This document shows positions 1-8,956 of a stretch of DNA of 64,000 bases, piece after piece. Positions within the stretch are counted from its first letter, which is position 1; every line of letters begins with the position of its first letter. The translations under genes were made by a program, and so were the position numbers. The DNA is from Qipengyuania gaetbuli (GTDB taxonomy: Bacteria; Pseudomonadota; Alphaproteobacteria; Sphingomonadales; Sphingomonadaceae), in NCBI RefSeq assembly GCF_009827315.1, contig NZ_WTYF01000004.1, positions 2,170,001 to 2,234,000 on the forward strand, written 5' to 3'. The notes below the pieces were generated by a model, which was given only the letters and a program-made list of their open reading frames with translations, ran no database searches and was not told where the DNA came from.

Positions 1-966
1 CTGACGCCGGCCGAGGGCAAGATCCTGCGCCAGGAAATGTCGCGCATCGGCGCGCGCCCCCCGCTTTCGAGCTTCGGCATCTGGATGCTCGGCCCGGCGC
101 TGCTCCATTTCGGCACCGAAGGCCAGAAGCAGCGCTTCCTCAATGAAATCGCCGCCGGCAAGATCCGCTGGTGCCAGGGCTATTCGGAACCGGGCAGCGG
201 CTCCGACCTCGTGTCGATGCAGACCTTCGGCGAGGACAAGGGCGACCACTGGGTGGTCAACGGCCAGAAGATCTGGACCTCCTATGCCGATGAAGCCGAC
301 TGGATCTTCTGCCTCGTCCGCACGGACAAGGAGAACAAGTACCAGGGCATCACCTTCATGCTGTTCGACATGGCGAGCGAAGGCGTCTCGACCAAGCCGA
401 TCAAGCTGATCTCGGGCAACAGCCCGTTCTGCGAAACCTTCATGGACGATGTGAAGGTGCCCAAGTCCTATGGCGAGGACATCCCCGGCTATGTCGGCCA
501 GATCAACCGCGGCTGGGACGTAGCAAAGTACCTGCTCGGCCACGAACGCGAGATGATCTCGGGCGCCGGCGGCGGCGATCGCACCAGCGCCATCGGCGCG
601 GCGATGAAGCGCATGGCGGGCGAACTCGACCCCGTGCTGCGCGCGCAGATCGCCATGTTCGACGTCGATGCGCTGGCCTACAGCGCGATGGGCGAGAAGT
701 TCCTCGACGAAATGAAGTCGGGCAAGGGCCATCCCGCCCAGCCGAACATGATGAAATACGTCGGCACCGAGCTGAACAAGCAGCGCCACGAGCTCATGAT
801 GTCGGTCGGCGGCAGCCGCGCTCTCGAATGGGAGAGCGAGGACACCGGCGGCGGCAAGCCGTCGCGCAACTGGCTTCGCACGAAGGCCAATTCGATCGAG
901 GGCGGCACGAGCGAAGTCATGCTCAACGTCATCTCGAAGCGTATCCTCGACCTGCCGGGAGCCTGA
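1..966 (+). CDS. acyl-CoA dehydrogenase, 5' end outside window
   Basis: FAD-dependent alpha,beta-dehydrogenation of an acyl-CoA thioester, as in beta-oxidation of fatty acids or of steroid/terpenoid side chains. The frame is open from base 1, so the N-terminus is missing; about 321 residues are visible. The middle-domain signature WCQGYSEPGSGSDL and the C-terminal IEGGTSEV block typical of the family are present. Only 3 bases separate it from a second acyl-CoA dehydrogenase, and an SDR follows, so the three form one catabolic operon. Adjacent dissimilar dehydrogenase genes often encode alpha2beta2 heteromers in steroid-degrading actinobacteria; that arrangement is inferred here. The substrate cannot be read from the sequence. 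Confidence 0.9.
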   Translation: MTPAEGKILRQEMSRIGARPPLSSFGIWMLGPALLHFGTEGQKQRFLNEIAAGKIRWCQGYSEPGSGSDLVSMQTFGEDKGDHWVVNGQKIWTSYADEADWIFCLVRTDKENKYQGITFMLFDMASEGVSTKPIKLISGNSPFCETFMDDVKVPKSYGEDIPGYVGQINRGWDVAKYLLGHEREMISGAGGGDRTSAIGAAMKRMAGELDPVLRAQIAMFDVDALAYSAMGEKFLDEMKSGKGHPAQPNMMKYVGTELNKQRHELMMSVGGSRALEWESEDTGGGKPSRNWLRTKANSIEGGTSEVMLNVISKRILDLPGA

Positions 967-969
967 TCC

Positions 970-2109
970 ATGCCTCTTTATCATGACGACGACCAGGCGA
1001 TGCTGGCCGAAACCGCCAGCCAGTTCATGGCCGAGGAAGGCGCCATCGCCAAGCAGCTGCGCCACTGGCGCGACCGCAATTGCAAGGACGGCTTCGGCCA
1101 CGGCCTGTGGAAGCAGTTCGCCGAAATGGGCTTCACCGGCATGCTCGTCAGCGAGGATGACGGCGGCCTCGGCATGGGCAGCTACGAAGCGGGCATCGTG
1201 CTCGAGGAAATCGGGCGCAACCTGACCCCTTCGCCCTTCCTCGCCAGCTCGGTGCTGGCAGCGACCGCGCTGAAGCACGCCGACGATGCCGCGCGCCAGC
1301 GCTGGCTTCCCGGCCTCGTGTCGGGCGACCTCGTCTATTCGGTTGCGATTGACGAAGGTGCCAAGCACCGTCCCGAACGCATCAAGACCCGCGCCGAGAA
1401 ATCGGGCAACGGCTTCCGCCTGACCGGCCAGAAGGACTTCGTCCTCCACGGCGCCAGCGCGGACATGCTGGTGGTCGCCGCGCGCACTTCGGGCGCCGAT
1501 GACGATGCGGACGGCATCACCCTGTTCGCCGTGCCAAAGGATGCAGCGAACATGAGCCACGACGCGGTCCGCCTCGTCGACAGCTCGATGGCCTCGCACA
1601 CGAAGTTCGAAGGCGTGGAGCTCGACGGCGATGCCGTGATCGGCGAAGTCGACGGTGGGCGCGAAGTGCTCAATGCCATGCTGACCGCAGGCCGGATCGG
1701 CGCTGCCGCAGAAGGTGTGGGCGTGGCCCGCGGCGCGATGGACATGACCGTCGACTACCTCAAGCAGCGCAAGCAGTTCGGCAAGCTGATCGGCGAATTC
1801 CAGGCGCTGCAGCACCGTGCCGCGCATCTCTATTCCGAAGTCGAGATTGCCCGTGCGGTCACCATGAAGGCAGCCCAGCTGCTCGACGGCGGCAGCGAGA
1901 AGGCCGACCTCATGGCCTCGGTCGCCAAGGCCAAGGTCGCCAAGGCCGCAGGCCTCGCGGTGCGTGAAGGCGTGCAGATGCACGGCGGCATCGGCATGAC
2001 CGACGAATACGACATCGGCCTCTACATGAAGCGCGACCGTGCGCTGCAGGAATTCCTCGGCGACATGTACTACCACGCGAGCCGCGTGGCGGACATGAGC
2101 GGCTACTGA
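970..2109 (+). CDS. acyl-CoA dehydrogenase, second of an adjacent pair
   Basis: A 379-residue acyl-CoA dehydrogenase of usual length. It carries the family block QFGKLIGEFQALQH in the middle and VQMHGGIGMTDEYDIGLYMK near the C-terminus, which forms part of the FAD and dimer interface. It lies 3 bases behind the preceding paralog and 14 bases ahead of an SDR gene, so the genes are almost certainly co-transcribed. The two dehydrogenases differ clearly (for example, the middle-domain SEPGSGSD motif of the first has no equivalent here), which fits a heteromeric enzyme rather than a recent duplication. Substrate unknown; medium-to-long chain or cyclic side-chain acyl-CoA is likely. Confidence 0.9.
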   Translation: MPLYHDDDQAMLAETASQFMAEEGAIAKQLRHWRDRNCKDGFGHGLWKQFAEMGFTGMLVSEDDGGLGMGSYEAGIVLEEIGRNLTPSPFLASSVLAATALKHADDAARQRWLPGLVSGDLVYSVAIDEGAKHRPERIKTRAEKSGNGFRLTGQKDFVLHGASADMLVVAARTSGADDDADGITLFAVPKDAANMSHDAVRLVDSSMASHTKFEGVELDGDAVIGEVDGGREVLNAMLTAGRIGAAAEGVGVARGAMDMTVDYLKQRKQFGKLIGEFQALQHRAAHLYSEVEIARAVTMKAAQLLDGGSEKADLMASVAKAKVAKAAGLAVREGVQMHGGIGMTDEYDIGLYMKRDRALQEFLGDMYYHASRVADMSGY

Positions 2110-2123
2110 GCTGGAGAGACGAC

Positions 2124-2930
2124 ATGACACTCGAAGATATGTTCAGCCTCAAGGGCCGTAACGCCCTTGTCACCGGCGGCAGCCGCGGCATCGGGCGGAT
2201 GATCGTGGAAGGCTTCCTCGCCGCCGGGTGCGAGCGGGTCTACATCACCGCGCGCAAGGGCGGCGAACTGCACGAGACGGCCGCGGAACTGGGCGACAAG
2301 GTCGTGCCGATCCAGGGCGACATCTCGACGCTCGAGGGCATCGACGAACTGGTGGCCGAGATATCGTCGCGCGAGGACCATCTCGACATCCTCGTCAACA
2401 ATGCGGGCGCGGCATGGGGCGCGGACTACCTCGACTTCCCCGAGGAAGGCTGGGACAAGGTCATGGACCTCAACGTCAAGACGCCCTTCTTCCTCACGCA
2501 GAGGCTGCACGGGCTGCTGACCGCCAATGCCAGCCAGGCAAAGCCGGGCAAGGTGATCAACATCGCCAGCGTCGACGGCCTGCGCATCAATCCGTGGGAA
2601 ACCTATTCCTACCAGGCCTCGAAGGCGGCGCTGATCCACCTGACGCGGCGCATGGCGGCGCGGCTGGTCAAGGACCATGTCTACGTCACCGGCATCGCGC
2701 CGGGCGCCTTCCCCTCGAACATGAACAAGGTCGCGCGCGACATGGCGGATGAAAGCGCCAAGGGCATCCCGAACAAGCGCGTGGGCGACAAGTTCGACAT
2801 GGGCGGCAGCGCGGTCTACCTCGCCAGCCGCGCAGGCGACTACACGGTCGGCGAGACCATCGCGGTCGACGGCGGCATCGTGAACGCCCACCTGCCGACG
2901 CACTTCGCCGACCCGGCAGGCGGCCGGTAA
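2124..2930 (+). CDS. SDR family NAD(P)-dependent oxidoreductase
   Basis: A classical short-chain dehydrogenase/reductase of 268 residues. The cofactor loop TGGSRGIG is at 17-24, NNAG at 92-95, and the catalytic Ser149 and YxxxK (Tyr163, Lys167) are all present. GAGAG just upstream of the ATG is a good ribosome-binding site. It is the last gene of the acyl-CoA dehydrogenase operon and is followed within about 40 bases by a strong terminator. Its likely role is to oxidise or reduce a hydroxy/keto acyl intermediate made by the upstream enzymes; this is inferred from position. The exact substrate is not visible. Confidence 0.88.
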   Translation: MTLEDMFSLKGRNALVTGGSRGIGRMIVEGFLAAGCERVYITARKGGELHETAAELGDKVVPIQGDISTLEGIDELVAEISSREDHLDILVNNAGAAWGADYLDFPEEGWDKVMDLNVKTPFFLTQRLHGLLTANASQAKPGKVINIASVDGLRINPWETYSYQASKAALIHLTRRMAARLVKDHVYVTGIAPGAFPSNMNKVARDMADESAKGIPNKRVGDKFDMGGSAVYLASRAGDYTVGETIAVDGGIVNAHLPTHFADPAGGR

Positions 2931-2971
2931 GCGCCATCAAAGGTAGTCTCGGGCCAAGGCCCGGCTACGAG

Positions 2972-3002
2972 AAAGCCCCGCCGAAAAGCGGGGCTTTTTT
3001 CG
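2972..3002 (+). terminator. rho-independent terminator after the acyl-CoA dehydrogenase/SDR operon
   Basis: A perfect 10-bp stem (2972-2981 with 2988-2997), a six-base loop and a run of six T. It ends the plus-strand operon. The 210 bases from here to the next gene show no coding signal or recognisable element. Confidence 0.92.
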
Positions 3003-3214
3003 TTTCGGCTCCGGTGAAACGAGCGTCCGGTATGGGGTGGGGTGCGGACTGTCAGGTTCTGGCGAGGAAGCGACTAAAGCTGCCGACAGCAGGATTCCGC
3101 AAAACTTCAGCGGGCCAATTCAGTCAGAACACTGACGTCCTTTGGCATGTTACGCTGTCGCTTCACGGTAGTTTTACCGGCCTTTCGCTCCCCGGGTCTC
3201 GCGGAGCCTGGCGG

Positions 3215-4135
3215 CTACGGTTGGTCTGCCGAACGTGGTGGGTCGATTGCACTTCGTTCGCGCTGTTTTGTGACCAGAAGCATGCAGAGGCTCGCCACAA
3301 TCAGCAGGGCAACCGTAAACACACTCCCTTCCGGTCCTTCCCCCCCACCATTGAGCCAGGACGGCCCGACAGGCACCAATTCCACCACCAGTGCGGGCAG
3401 ACCGGTCTCCAGACCCGTGATCGGCACATCAAAAGCGGTGCCTCCGAACCAGTTCCAGCCGACGTGCCAGCCCATCACACCCCAGACCGAATTCGAGCGC
3501 TGCACCCAAGCGCAGGCGAAAATCGAAAAGACGAAGGTCATGGCCAGCGGCAACAGGGGCTTCCCGGGCGAGAAGTGAAGGAAGGTGAAGGCCGCGGCCG
3601 TCAATATGTAGGCGGCAGGCGCATTCCAGCGCCGCATGATGGTCGAAAACAACCAGCCGCGAAAGGCGATCTCCTCGATGCTCGCTTGCAGGGTAAAGCC
3701 GGCGAGCAAGAGGACGATCCAGCCGAGCGCCGCCGGGCTGGCGAAGGCCGGAAACAGGTCAGCTACACGGTATCCGCCAGCGAATGCTATCGCAGCCACG
3801 ATCCCGCCCATGAAGGCAATGCCCAGTGCGAGCCCGACCAGGAACTTCCTGAACGGTTGCTCTCCGCGAAGGCCGATACTTGCGAGGCTTCTCTTTTCGA
3901 CCCAGCGCACCCAGGCGAAGATCGCCAGCCCCATGAAGATGAACGAAGCCAGGATTAGGAACAGCCCCATGGTCCCCTTCGGTGAACCTTTCGCGTCGGT
4001 GAAGCCGAGGCCTTCGAGCAGGAAATCGGTCGGCAGGAGGCTGATGGCCACCAGGAAAATGCAGATAAAGGGAGCAGCGATAATCGGCGGTATCCAGCCC
4101 TTGGCCGGCTCGTCGGAAAAGATCATCTGGGTCAT
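3215..4135 (-). CDS. CPBP family intramembrane glutamic endopeptidase
   Basis: A 306-residue multi-pass membrane protein with the CPBP (Abi/CAAX-protease-like) motifs. EExxxR is at Glu154-Glu155-Arg159, followed by FxxxH ending at His187 and a third block with His224 and Asn228. Hydrophobic segments lie near residues 18-34, 56-78, 97-118 and 137-150 and through the C-terminal half. The open frame extends 106 codons upstream, but that stretch lies inside the AraC gene and lacks membrane character, so I place the start at the ATG preceded by a GGCGG-like site. It follows the AraC regulator by 31 bases and is probably co-transcribed. Substrates of bacterial CPBP proteins are mostly unknown. Confidence 0.82.
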   Translation of the reverse strand: MTQMIFSDEPAKGWIPPIIAAPFICIFLVAISLLPTDFLLEGLGFTDAKGSPKGTMGLFLILASFIFMGLAIFAWVRWVEKRSLASIGLRGEQPFRKFLVGLALGIAFMGGIVAAIAFAGGYRVADLFPAFASPAALGWIVLLLAGFTLQASIEEIAFRGWLFSTIMRRWNAPAAYILTAAAFTFLHFSPGKPLLPLAMTFVFSIFACAWVQRSNSVWGVMGWHVGWNWFGGTAFDVPITGLETGLPALVVELVPVGPSWLNGGGEGPEGSVFTVALLIVASLCMLLVTKQRERSAIDPPRSADQP

Positions 4136-4166
4136 GCCGCCTGAGCTACCTGCCCGCGGAGGATCA

Positions 4167-4991
4167 CTATAGAACGATCGTGCGGAACAAGTCTGAACGA
4201 AGCCACTCTTTTGGCGTGAGGCCAACTGCCTTGCGGAATGTGCGGCCAAAATGGCTCTGATCCGCAAAGCCAGCGCCATGCGCAGCATCGGCCAGCGTCG
4301 CGCCTTCACGCAAGAGGCGCTTGGCGAGATCGATCCGCCGGTACTGCAGATAGCGATAGGGGCTGGTGCCAAGCAATGCCCGGAAATCACGCGAAAGCTG
4401 CCACCGGTCGCAGCCCGAAACCTGTTCAAGTTCCTCCAGTTGCACACCGTCAACGACGGCTGTGTCGAGAAATTCGCGCGCGCGCATCACGGCGGTTCGG
4501 TTGGCGATCCTGGCGGCTGTAACCTTGCCAGTCTCTTGGTTCATGGCTTCCGACAGATCGTAGAGCGCGTCTTCATAAGCTCCGGGATCCTCGACGCCTG
4601 CGCAGTCGATGACCATGTTGTAGGCTGCCGCGACCAAGGCAGGATTCGGCGAGACGCCATCAACGACAAATGGCAGTTCCGCACCTCCAAGCACTGCCTG
4701 GACATGAGTGGGGGGAACATAGGCCGCTCGATAGCTAAATCCGGCCTCATCATGGCAGTGCCCATCATGCAATTCGTCGGGATGGAGAACCAGCACCTGG
4801 CCCGGCAACGAATACCGTATCTCCCCGCGATAATTGAACGCCTGTACCCCAGCCATAGTCACAGCGATGGTGTACGTATCGTGCCGATGCGGCGAAAACG
4901 CTGCCCCGACCAGCCGGTTTGCAGCTCGCTCGATCGGCCCGAACGAGCCGGCCGAATGCGACGGGTTCGAGGAGCACGCTGCAGATGTCAT
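4167..4991 (-). CDS. AraC family transcriptional regulator
   Basis: About 274 residues: an N-terminal cupin-like sensor half (AAFSPHRHDTYTIAV, LHPDELHDGH) and a C-terminal pair of AraC helix-turn-helix motifs ending in the conserved AGFADQSHFGRTFRKAVGLT block. The HxH and later His residues match the AraC-binding cupin fold. An in-frame TTG nine codons upstream is possible, but the ATG is preferred. Upstream of the CPBP gene on the same strand, it probably regulates itself and perhaps that gene. Inducer unknown. Confidence 0.85.
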   Translation of the reverse strand: MTSAACSSNPSHSAGSFGPIERAANRLVGAAFSPHRHDTYTIAVTMAGVQAFNYRGEIRYSLPGQVLVLHPDELHDGHCHDEAGFSYRAAYVPPTHVQAVLGGAELPFVVDGVSPNPALVAAAYNMVIDCAGVEDPGAYEDALYDLSEAMNQETGKVTAARIANRTAVMRAREFLDTAVVDGVQLEELEQVSGCDRWQLSRDFRALLGTSPYRYLQYRRIDLAKRLLREGATLADAAHGAGFADQSHFGRTFRKAVGLTPKEWLRSDLFRTIVL

Positions 4992-5288
4992 CGGTTGTAT
5001 ATTGGGCGTAAGCAGCAAGAAGGCAAACCTTGCGAATTCGAACAGGGTTCTCGGGTCGCTTGCATAACTTTCGGGCCTATAGTTTCTTTTCCTGCAAATG
5101 CGGCCTCACTTGAACCTTGGAGGTCTGTCGGACTGATCTCTTCCAGGCCTGCAAGCCACGACAAACCTTCCGTTGGCGCTTCACTTGAATAGATGGCAGC
5201 TTTCAACAACCCTGGGGTGGGGCACGAACGAACGAAATTGGGTCGTTAGCGGACAGTCTGCTTGCCCGAAACCGCGCGCAATCCTGCC

Positions 5289-5714
5289 TCAGGTCGCGAA
5301 GATCATGTCGTCGCTGGCGAAGGCCTTCATCTCCAGCGCATTGCCGCTGGGGTCGCGGAAGAACATCGTCGCCTGTTCCCCCGGCTGGCCCTTGAAGCGG
5401 ATGGTCGGCTCGATGGCGAAGTTCACGCCCGCGGCGGTCAGCCGGTCGGCCAGTGCCTGCCAGTCCTCCATCGTCAGGACCACGCCGAAATGCGGCACCG
5501 GCACGTCGTGCCCGTCGACCGGATTGCTGGCCCGGTCCCCGCTTTCGCCGCCGGTATGGGCGACGATCTGGTGGCCGTAGAAATCGAAATCGATCCATTC
5601 GTCCGAGCTGCGGCCCTCGCGGCAGCCCATCAGGCCGCCGTAGAAGGCGCGTGCCTCGGCAAGATCGCGGACGGGAAAGGCGAGATGGAAGGGGCGCAGG
5701 CTCATGCCTTGCAT
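5289..5714 (-). CDS. VOC (glyoxalase/bleomycin-resistance) superfamily protein
   Basis: A 141-residue single-module VOC protein. The first beta-alpha-beta unit starts [22 protein letters not shown], and the second carries [13 protein letters not shown] and ends with the typical [12 protein letters not shown]. Metal-ligand candidates are the early His and the Glu in the final strand. An internal ATG three codons in is an alternative start. Family members range from dioxygenases to isomerases, and the substrate cannot be told. The 270 bases between this gene and the AraC gene hold no convincing gene. Confidence 0.82.
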   Translation of the reverse strand: MQGMSLRPFHLAFPVRDLAEARAFYGGLMGCREGRSSDEWIDFDFYGHQIVAHTGGESGDRASNPVDGHDVPVPHFGVVLTMEDWQALADRLTAAGVNFAIEPTIRFKGQPGEQATMFFRDPSGNALEMKAFASDDMIFAT

Positions 5715-5782
5715 CTAGCACGTCCGTTCAGGCTCGACACTGCCAAAATGAACCTTTACCGGCACTTGCGAAAGGTGGGCGC

Positions 5783-6442
5783 ATGAAGGTCATCATCGGC
5801 AACAAGAACTATTCGAGCTGGTCGCTGCGCGGCTGGCTGGCTGCCAAGCAGTCGGGCCTGTCATTCGAGGAAATCGTCGTGCCGCTGTTCGGCGAGAACT
5901 GGGAAGCGACGCGCAAGGGCGGCGAGATCCAGCCATCCAGCGGCAAGGTGCCGATCCTGTGGGACGGCGACACGGTGGTGTGGGACAGCCTTGCGATCCT
6001 CGAATATCTCTCGGACAAGGTTGGGCGCGACCGGTTCTGGCCCAAGGACGATACCGCGCGCGGCATGGCGCGCTCGATGGTCGCGGAAATGCACTCATCC
6101 TTCCAGGCGCTGCGCAGCGAATGCCCGATGAACGTGCGCAAACGCTTCGACGGGTTCGAGCCGAGCGAGGAATGCACGGCGGACATCCTGCGCATCCTCG
6201 GCCTGTGGGCGGAAGCGCGCAGCCGCTTCGGCAGCGGCGGGCCGTTCCTGTTCGGCACTTTCGGTGCGGCGGACGTGTTCTTCGCCCCCGTGGTGTCACG
6301 GTTCATCAGCTACCAGATCGCCGTCCCGGGTTTCGCCGCCGCCTATATGCAGGCGGTGTGGGAGCACGAATGGATGCAGGCATGGATTGCAGCTTCGGAA
6401 AGCGAAGAATGGGTCATCGAGCAATACGACACCGTTTCCTGA
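5783..6442 (+). CDS. glutathione S-transferase family protein
   Basis: A 219-residue two-domain GST. The N-terminal thioredoxin-like domain starts KVIIGNKNYSSWSLRGWLAA, contains the glutathione-binding SGKVPILWDG loop with the cis-Pro, and has the following DSLAILEYL helix (E/D-S-x-A-I). The C-terminal helical domain includes the FGAADVFFAPVV block. The start is the ATG at the conserved beta1 strand; the longer open frame upstream is not protein-like. The end of this gene overlaps the next gene by 34 bases. Likely cytosolic detoxification or an accessory reaction; substrate unknown. Confidence 0.87.
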   Translation: MKVIIGNKNYSSWSLRGWLAAKQSGLSFEEIVVPLFGENWEATRKGGEIQPSSGKVPILWDGDTVVWDSLAILEYLSDKVGRDRFWPKDDTARGMARSMVAEMHSSFQALRSECPMNVRKRFDGFEPSEECTADILRILGLWAEARSRFGSGGPFLFGTFGAADVFFAPVVSRFISYQIAVPGFAAAYMQAVWEHEWMQAWIAASESEEWVIEQYDTVS

Positions 6443-7302
6443 CCGCACTGGCGGCGCTGCTGGCGCTGCTTCCAGTCCAGGCGAGCGCGTGGGGCTTCTA
6501 TGCCCACCGTACCACGGCGGATATCGCGCTGGAAAACGTGCGCCCCGAAACGCGTGCCGGCATCGCGCGGCTGATGCGCGCCGCGCCGCAGCTGGGCGTG
6601 CCGCAATGCGACCTTGCAGACTTGCAGGATGCGAGCGTGTGGCCCGACTGCCTGCGGTCCGAAGGCTGGCGCTGGGGCTATACCTTCGCCTGGCATTACC
6701 GCACCGCCCCGGTGTGCGAGGCCTACAACCCGCGCTCCAACTGCTCGGGCGGCAATTGCATCCTCGCCCAGATCGAGCGCAACCAGCGCATCCTTGCCGA
6801 CGAGGGCCTGCCTGCCAACGTGCGGCTGGAGGCGCTCGCTTTCCTCGTCCACTTCATCGGCGACGTGCACATGCCGCTGCATTCGGGCGATCACGAGGAT
6901 CGCGGCGGCAACGATATCGACACGGCTTACGGCATCGCGCCGGGATTGAACCTCCACTGGATCTGGGACGGCCCGCTGGCAGAGCGTGCGATTACCTCGG
7001 CACCGAGCCCGCTGGTGCGCCGCTATTCTGCCGAAGAGCGCGCCGCACTAGGCGGAGGCACCCCTGCTGACTGGGGCCGCGAGAGCTGGGAGACGAGCCG
7101 CGATTTCGTCTACCCCACCGCTTTCGACCGCCCGCCCTGCGAGGGCGAGGACCTGCCGGACGAGACCGCGCTGACGCAGGAGGATATCGAACGCGCGATT
7201 CCCATCGCCCAGCGCCGCGTCACGCAGGCGGGAATCCGCATGGCCGAATTCCTCGATGCCGCCTTCGCGCCCGGTCCGCTGCCGCAGCCCGCGCGCGACT
7301 AG
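6409..7302 (+). CDS. secreted S1/P1-type nuclease
   Basis: A Zn-dependent single-strand nuclease/3'-nucleotidase of the S1/P1 family, 297 residues with a signal peptide (cleavage after about QASA). Mature S1/P1 nucleases use their N-terminal Trp as a zinc ligand; here the predicted mature protein begins W28-GFYAH, exactly that arrangement. The zinc-site motifs HFIGDVHMPLH, HEDRGGND and LHWIWD follow. The start at 6409 lies inside the GST gene, a 34-base overlap, and is the only one that gives a proper signal peptide; GGAAAG precedes it. It probably acts in the periplasm or outside the cell in nucleic-acid scavenging. Confidence 0.88.
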   Translation: MGHRAIRHRFLTALAALLALLPVQASAWGFYAHRTTADIALENVRPETRAGIARLMRAAPQLGVPQCDLADLQDASVWPDCLRSEGWRWGYTFAWHYRTAPVCEAYNPRSNCSGGNCILAQIERNQRILADEGLPANVRLEALAFLVHFIGDVHMPLHSGDHEDRGGNDIDTAYGIAPGLNLHWIWDGPLAERAITSAPSPLVRRYSAEERAALGGGTPADWGRESWETSRDFVYPTAFDRPPCEGEDLPDETALTQEDIERAIPIAQRRVTQAGIRMAEFLDAAFAPGPLPQPARD

Positions 7303-7766
7303 GGCACGCGCTGCGTCGGGTAGGGCGTGCCGTCCTTCCTGAAATAGCCTTCGGGCGTGAACACCATGTCGATATCTGGGTATTCGCCCCGGTCTTCGTC
7401 CCGGTCGCCGCCGCTGATCGCGACGAAGACGCACGGCGCGCCAGAGCGGTTGTGGAGCCGGTGCCCGTCGCGCACGCCTGCAGGCCAGGCGAGGATATCG
7501 CCCGGCACCACCCGCGTCTCGCCCCCGTCCTCGATCATCACGGCCTCGCCTGACAGCATGACGACGAGCTCGTCCTGCCCCTCGTGCCAGTGGCGCTGCG
7601 AGGAATAGGCGCCGGGTGCCAGCGTCACGTGGCTCGCGCCCAGTTTGGTGAGGCCGGAAGGCGGCGCGAGGCGGCGATACCAGCGCCCCTCCACCTCCGC
7701 GTCATAGGGCGGGGGATAGCCCGTCGCATTGGTCTGTGGGATCGCATCGAGATCGAGCTTGGGCAT
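7299..7766 (-). CDS. cupin domain protein
   Basis: A 155-residue single-domain cupin. The first metal motif HWHEGQDELVVMLSGEAVM and the later PAGVRDGHRLHNRS carry the usual His/Glu/His ligands. It meets the nuclease gene tail-to-tail with a 4-base overlap and starts 29 bases from dapE in the divergent direction. Such stand-alone cupins are often metal-dependent isomerases or sugar/amino-acid binding proteins; no specific function can be assigned. Confidence 0.8.
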   Translation of the reverse strand: MPKLDLDAIPQTNATGYPPPYDAEVEGRWYRRLAPPSGLTKLGASHVTLAPGAYSSQRHWHEGQDELVVMLSGEAVMIEDGGETRVVPGDILAWPAGVRDGHRLHNRSGAPCVFVAISGGDRDEDRGEYPDIDMVFTPEGYFRKDGTPYPTQRVP

Positions 7767-7795
7767 CGGGGTACACTCCTGCTAGCGCTGCGAAC

Positions 7796-8932
7796 ATGAC
7801 CCAAGTTCTCGACCTCGCCAAGCGGCTCCTTGCCGCACCCAGCGTGACCCCGGCCACGGGCCCGGTTTTCGATGCGATGGAGGCGATGCTCGCCCCGCTC
7901 GGTTTCGAGGTGACGCGGTTCCGGCGCGGTGATGGCGAGCCCGGATCGCCGGAGGAAGCGGTGGAGAACCTCTTCGCCATCCGCCGCGGCCCTGAAGGAT
8001 CGCGCCACTTCGCCTTTGCAGGCCACCTCGACGTGGTGCCGCCGGGCGATGGCTGGACCAGCGCGCCGTTCGAGCCGGAAGAACGCGGCGAGCTGCTGTA
8101 CGGACGAGGGGCGGTGGACATGAAGGGCTCGATCGCCTGCATGGTCGACGCCGTGGCCAATGTCCCGGCCGATGCCGGTACCATCAGCTTCATCATCACC
8201 GGCGACGAGGAAGGCCCCGCGCTCCACGGCACCCGCGCGCTGATCGACTTCATGAAGGCCGAAGGCCACCAGCCTGACCTGTGCCTGGTGGGCGAGCCGA
8301 CTTCGGTCAACCGGCTGGGCGACATGATGAAGATCGGCCGGCGCGGATCGGTCAACATCTGGCTGGAAGTCGAGGGCGCGCAGGGCCACGTCGCCTATCC
8401 GCACCTTGCCGATAACCCGATCCCCAAGCTGGTCGCCATGCTCGCCGAACTCGATGCGCTGGTGCTCGACGAAGGGACCGACTGGTTCCAGCCGAGCAAT
8501 CTGGAAATTACCGAGATCGACACGCCGAACCGCGCCCACAACGTCATTCCCGCCAAGGCGAAGGCGCGCATCTCGATCCGCTTCAACGACTGCCATTCGG
8601 GTGCCTCGCTGTCAGAAAAAATCGGGGCGATCGCGCAAAAGCATGGCGGGCAGGCGCTGCCGATCATTTCGGGCGAGCCGTTCCTGACCCCGCCGGGCGA
8701 ATTCTCCGACATCATCGCGAGCGCGGTGAAAGCGGAGACGGGCCTCGATCCCGAACCCTCGACCACCGGGGGCACCTCGGACGCGCGGTTCCTGCGCGCC
8801 GTGTGCCCGGTGATCGAATTCGGCCTGTGCAACGCAACCATGCACAAGCGGGACGAGGCGGTGGCCATAGAGGACCTTTCCACGCTAAGCCGCATCTACG
8901 CAGCAATCGCGAAAGACGCGCTGGCACTGTAA
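7796..8932 (+). CDS. dapE: succinyl-diaminopimelate desuccinylase
   Basis: A binuclear zinc M20-family amidohydrolase that removes succinate from N-succinyl-L,L-diaminopimelate in lysine/peptidoglycan precursor synthesis. The 378 residues match DapE length. Ligand motifs are GHLDVVPPGDGW (His77, Asp79), RGAVDMKG (Asp108), GDEEG (Glu138-Glu139) and the late GGTSDARF block, which is specific for DapE. The ATG at 7796 fits the family N-terminus. dapB, another step of the same pathway, lies 3 kb downstream on the other strand. A symporter gene follows by 24 bases. Confidence 0.92.
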   Translation: MTQVLDLAKRLLAAPSVTPATGPVFDAMEAMLAPLGFEVTRFRRGDGEPGSPEEAVENLFAIRRGPEGSRHFAFAGHLDVVPPGDGWTSAPFEPEERGELLYGRGAVDMKGSIACMVDAVANVPADAGTISFIITGDEEGPALHGTRALIDFMKAEGHQPDLCLVGEPTSVNRLGDMMKIGRRGSVNIWLEVEGAQGHVAYPHLADNPIPKLVAMLAELDALVLDEGTDWFQPSNLEITEIDTPNRAHNVIPAKAKARISIRFNDCHSGASLSEKIGAIAQKHGGQALPIISGEPFLTPPGEFSDIIASAVKAETGLDPEPSTTGGTSDARFLRAVCPVIEFGLCNATMHKRDEAVAIEDLSTLSRIYAAIAKDALAL

Positions 8933-8956
8933 ATACTGGAATACGAGGGGATCGCC

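Noticed and set aside
3215..4453. 412-residue form of the CPBP protease
   Set aside because: The extra 106 codons overlap the AraC gene in another frame and look non-protein-like; the shorter start has a fitting membrane protein.
5019..5288. Possible small gene in the AraC-VOC gap
   Set aside because: Short frames on both strands lack a ribosome-binding site and any protein-like pattern.
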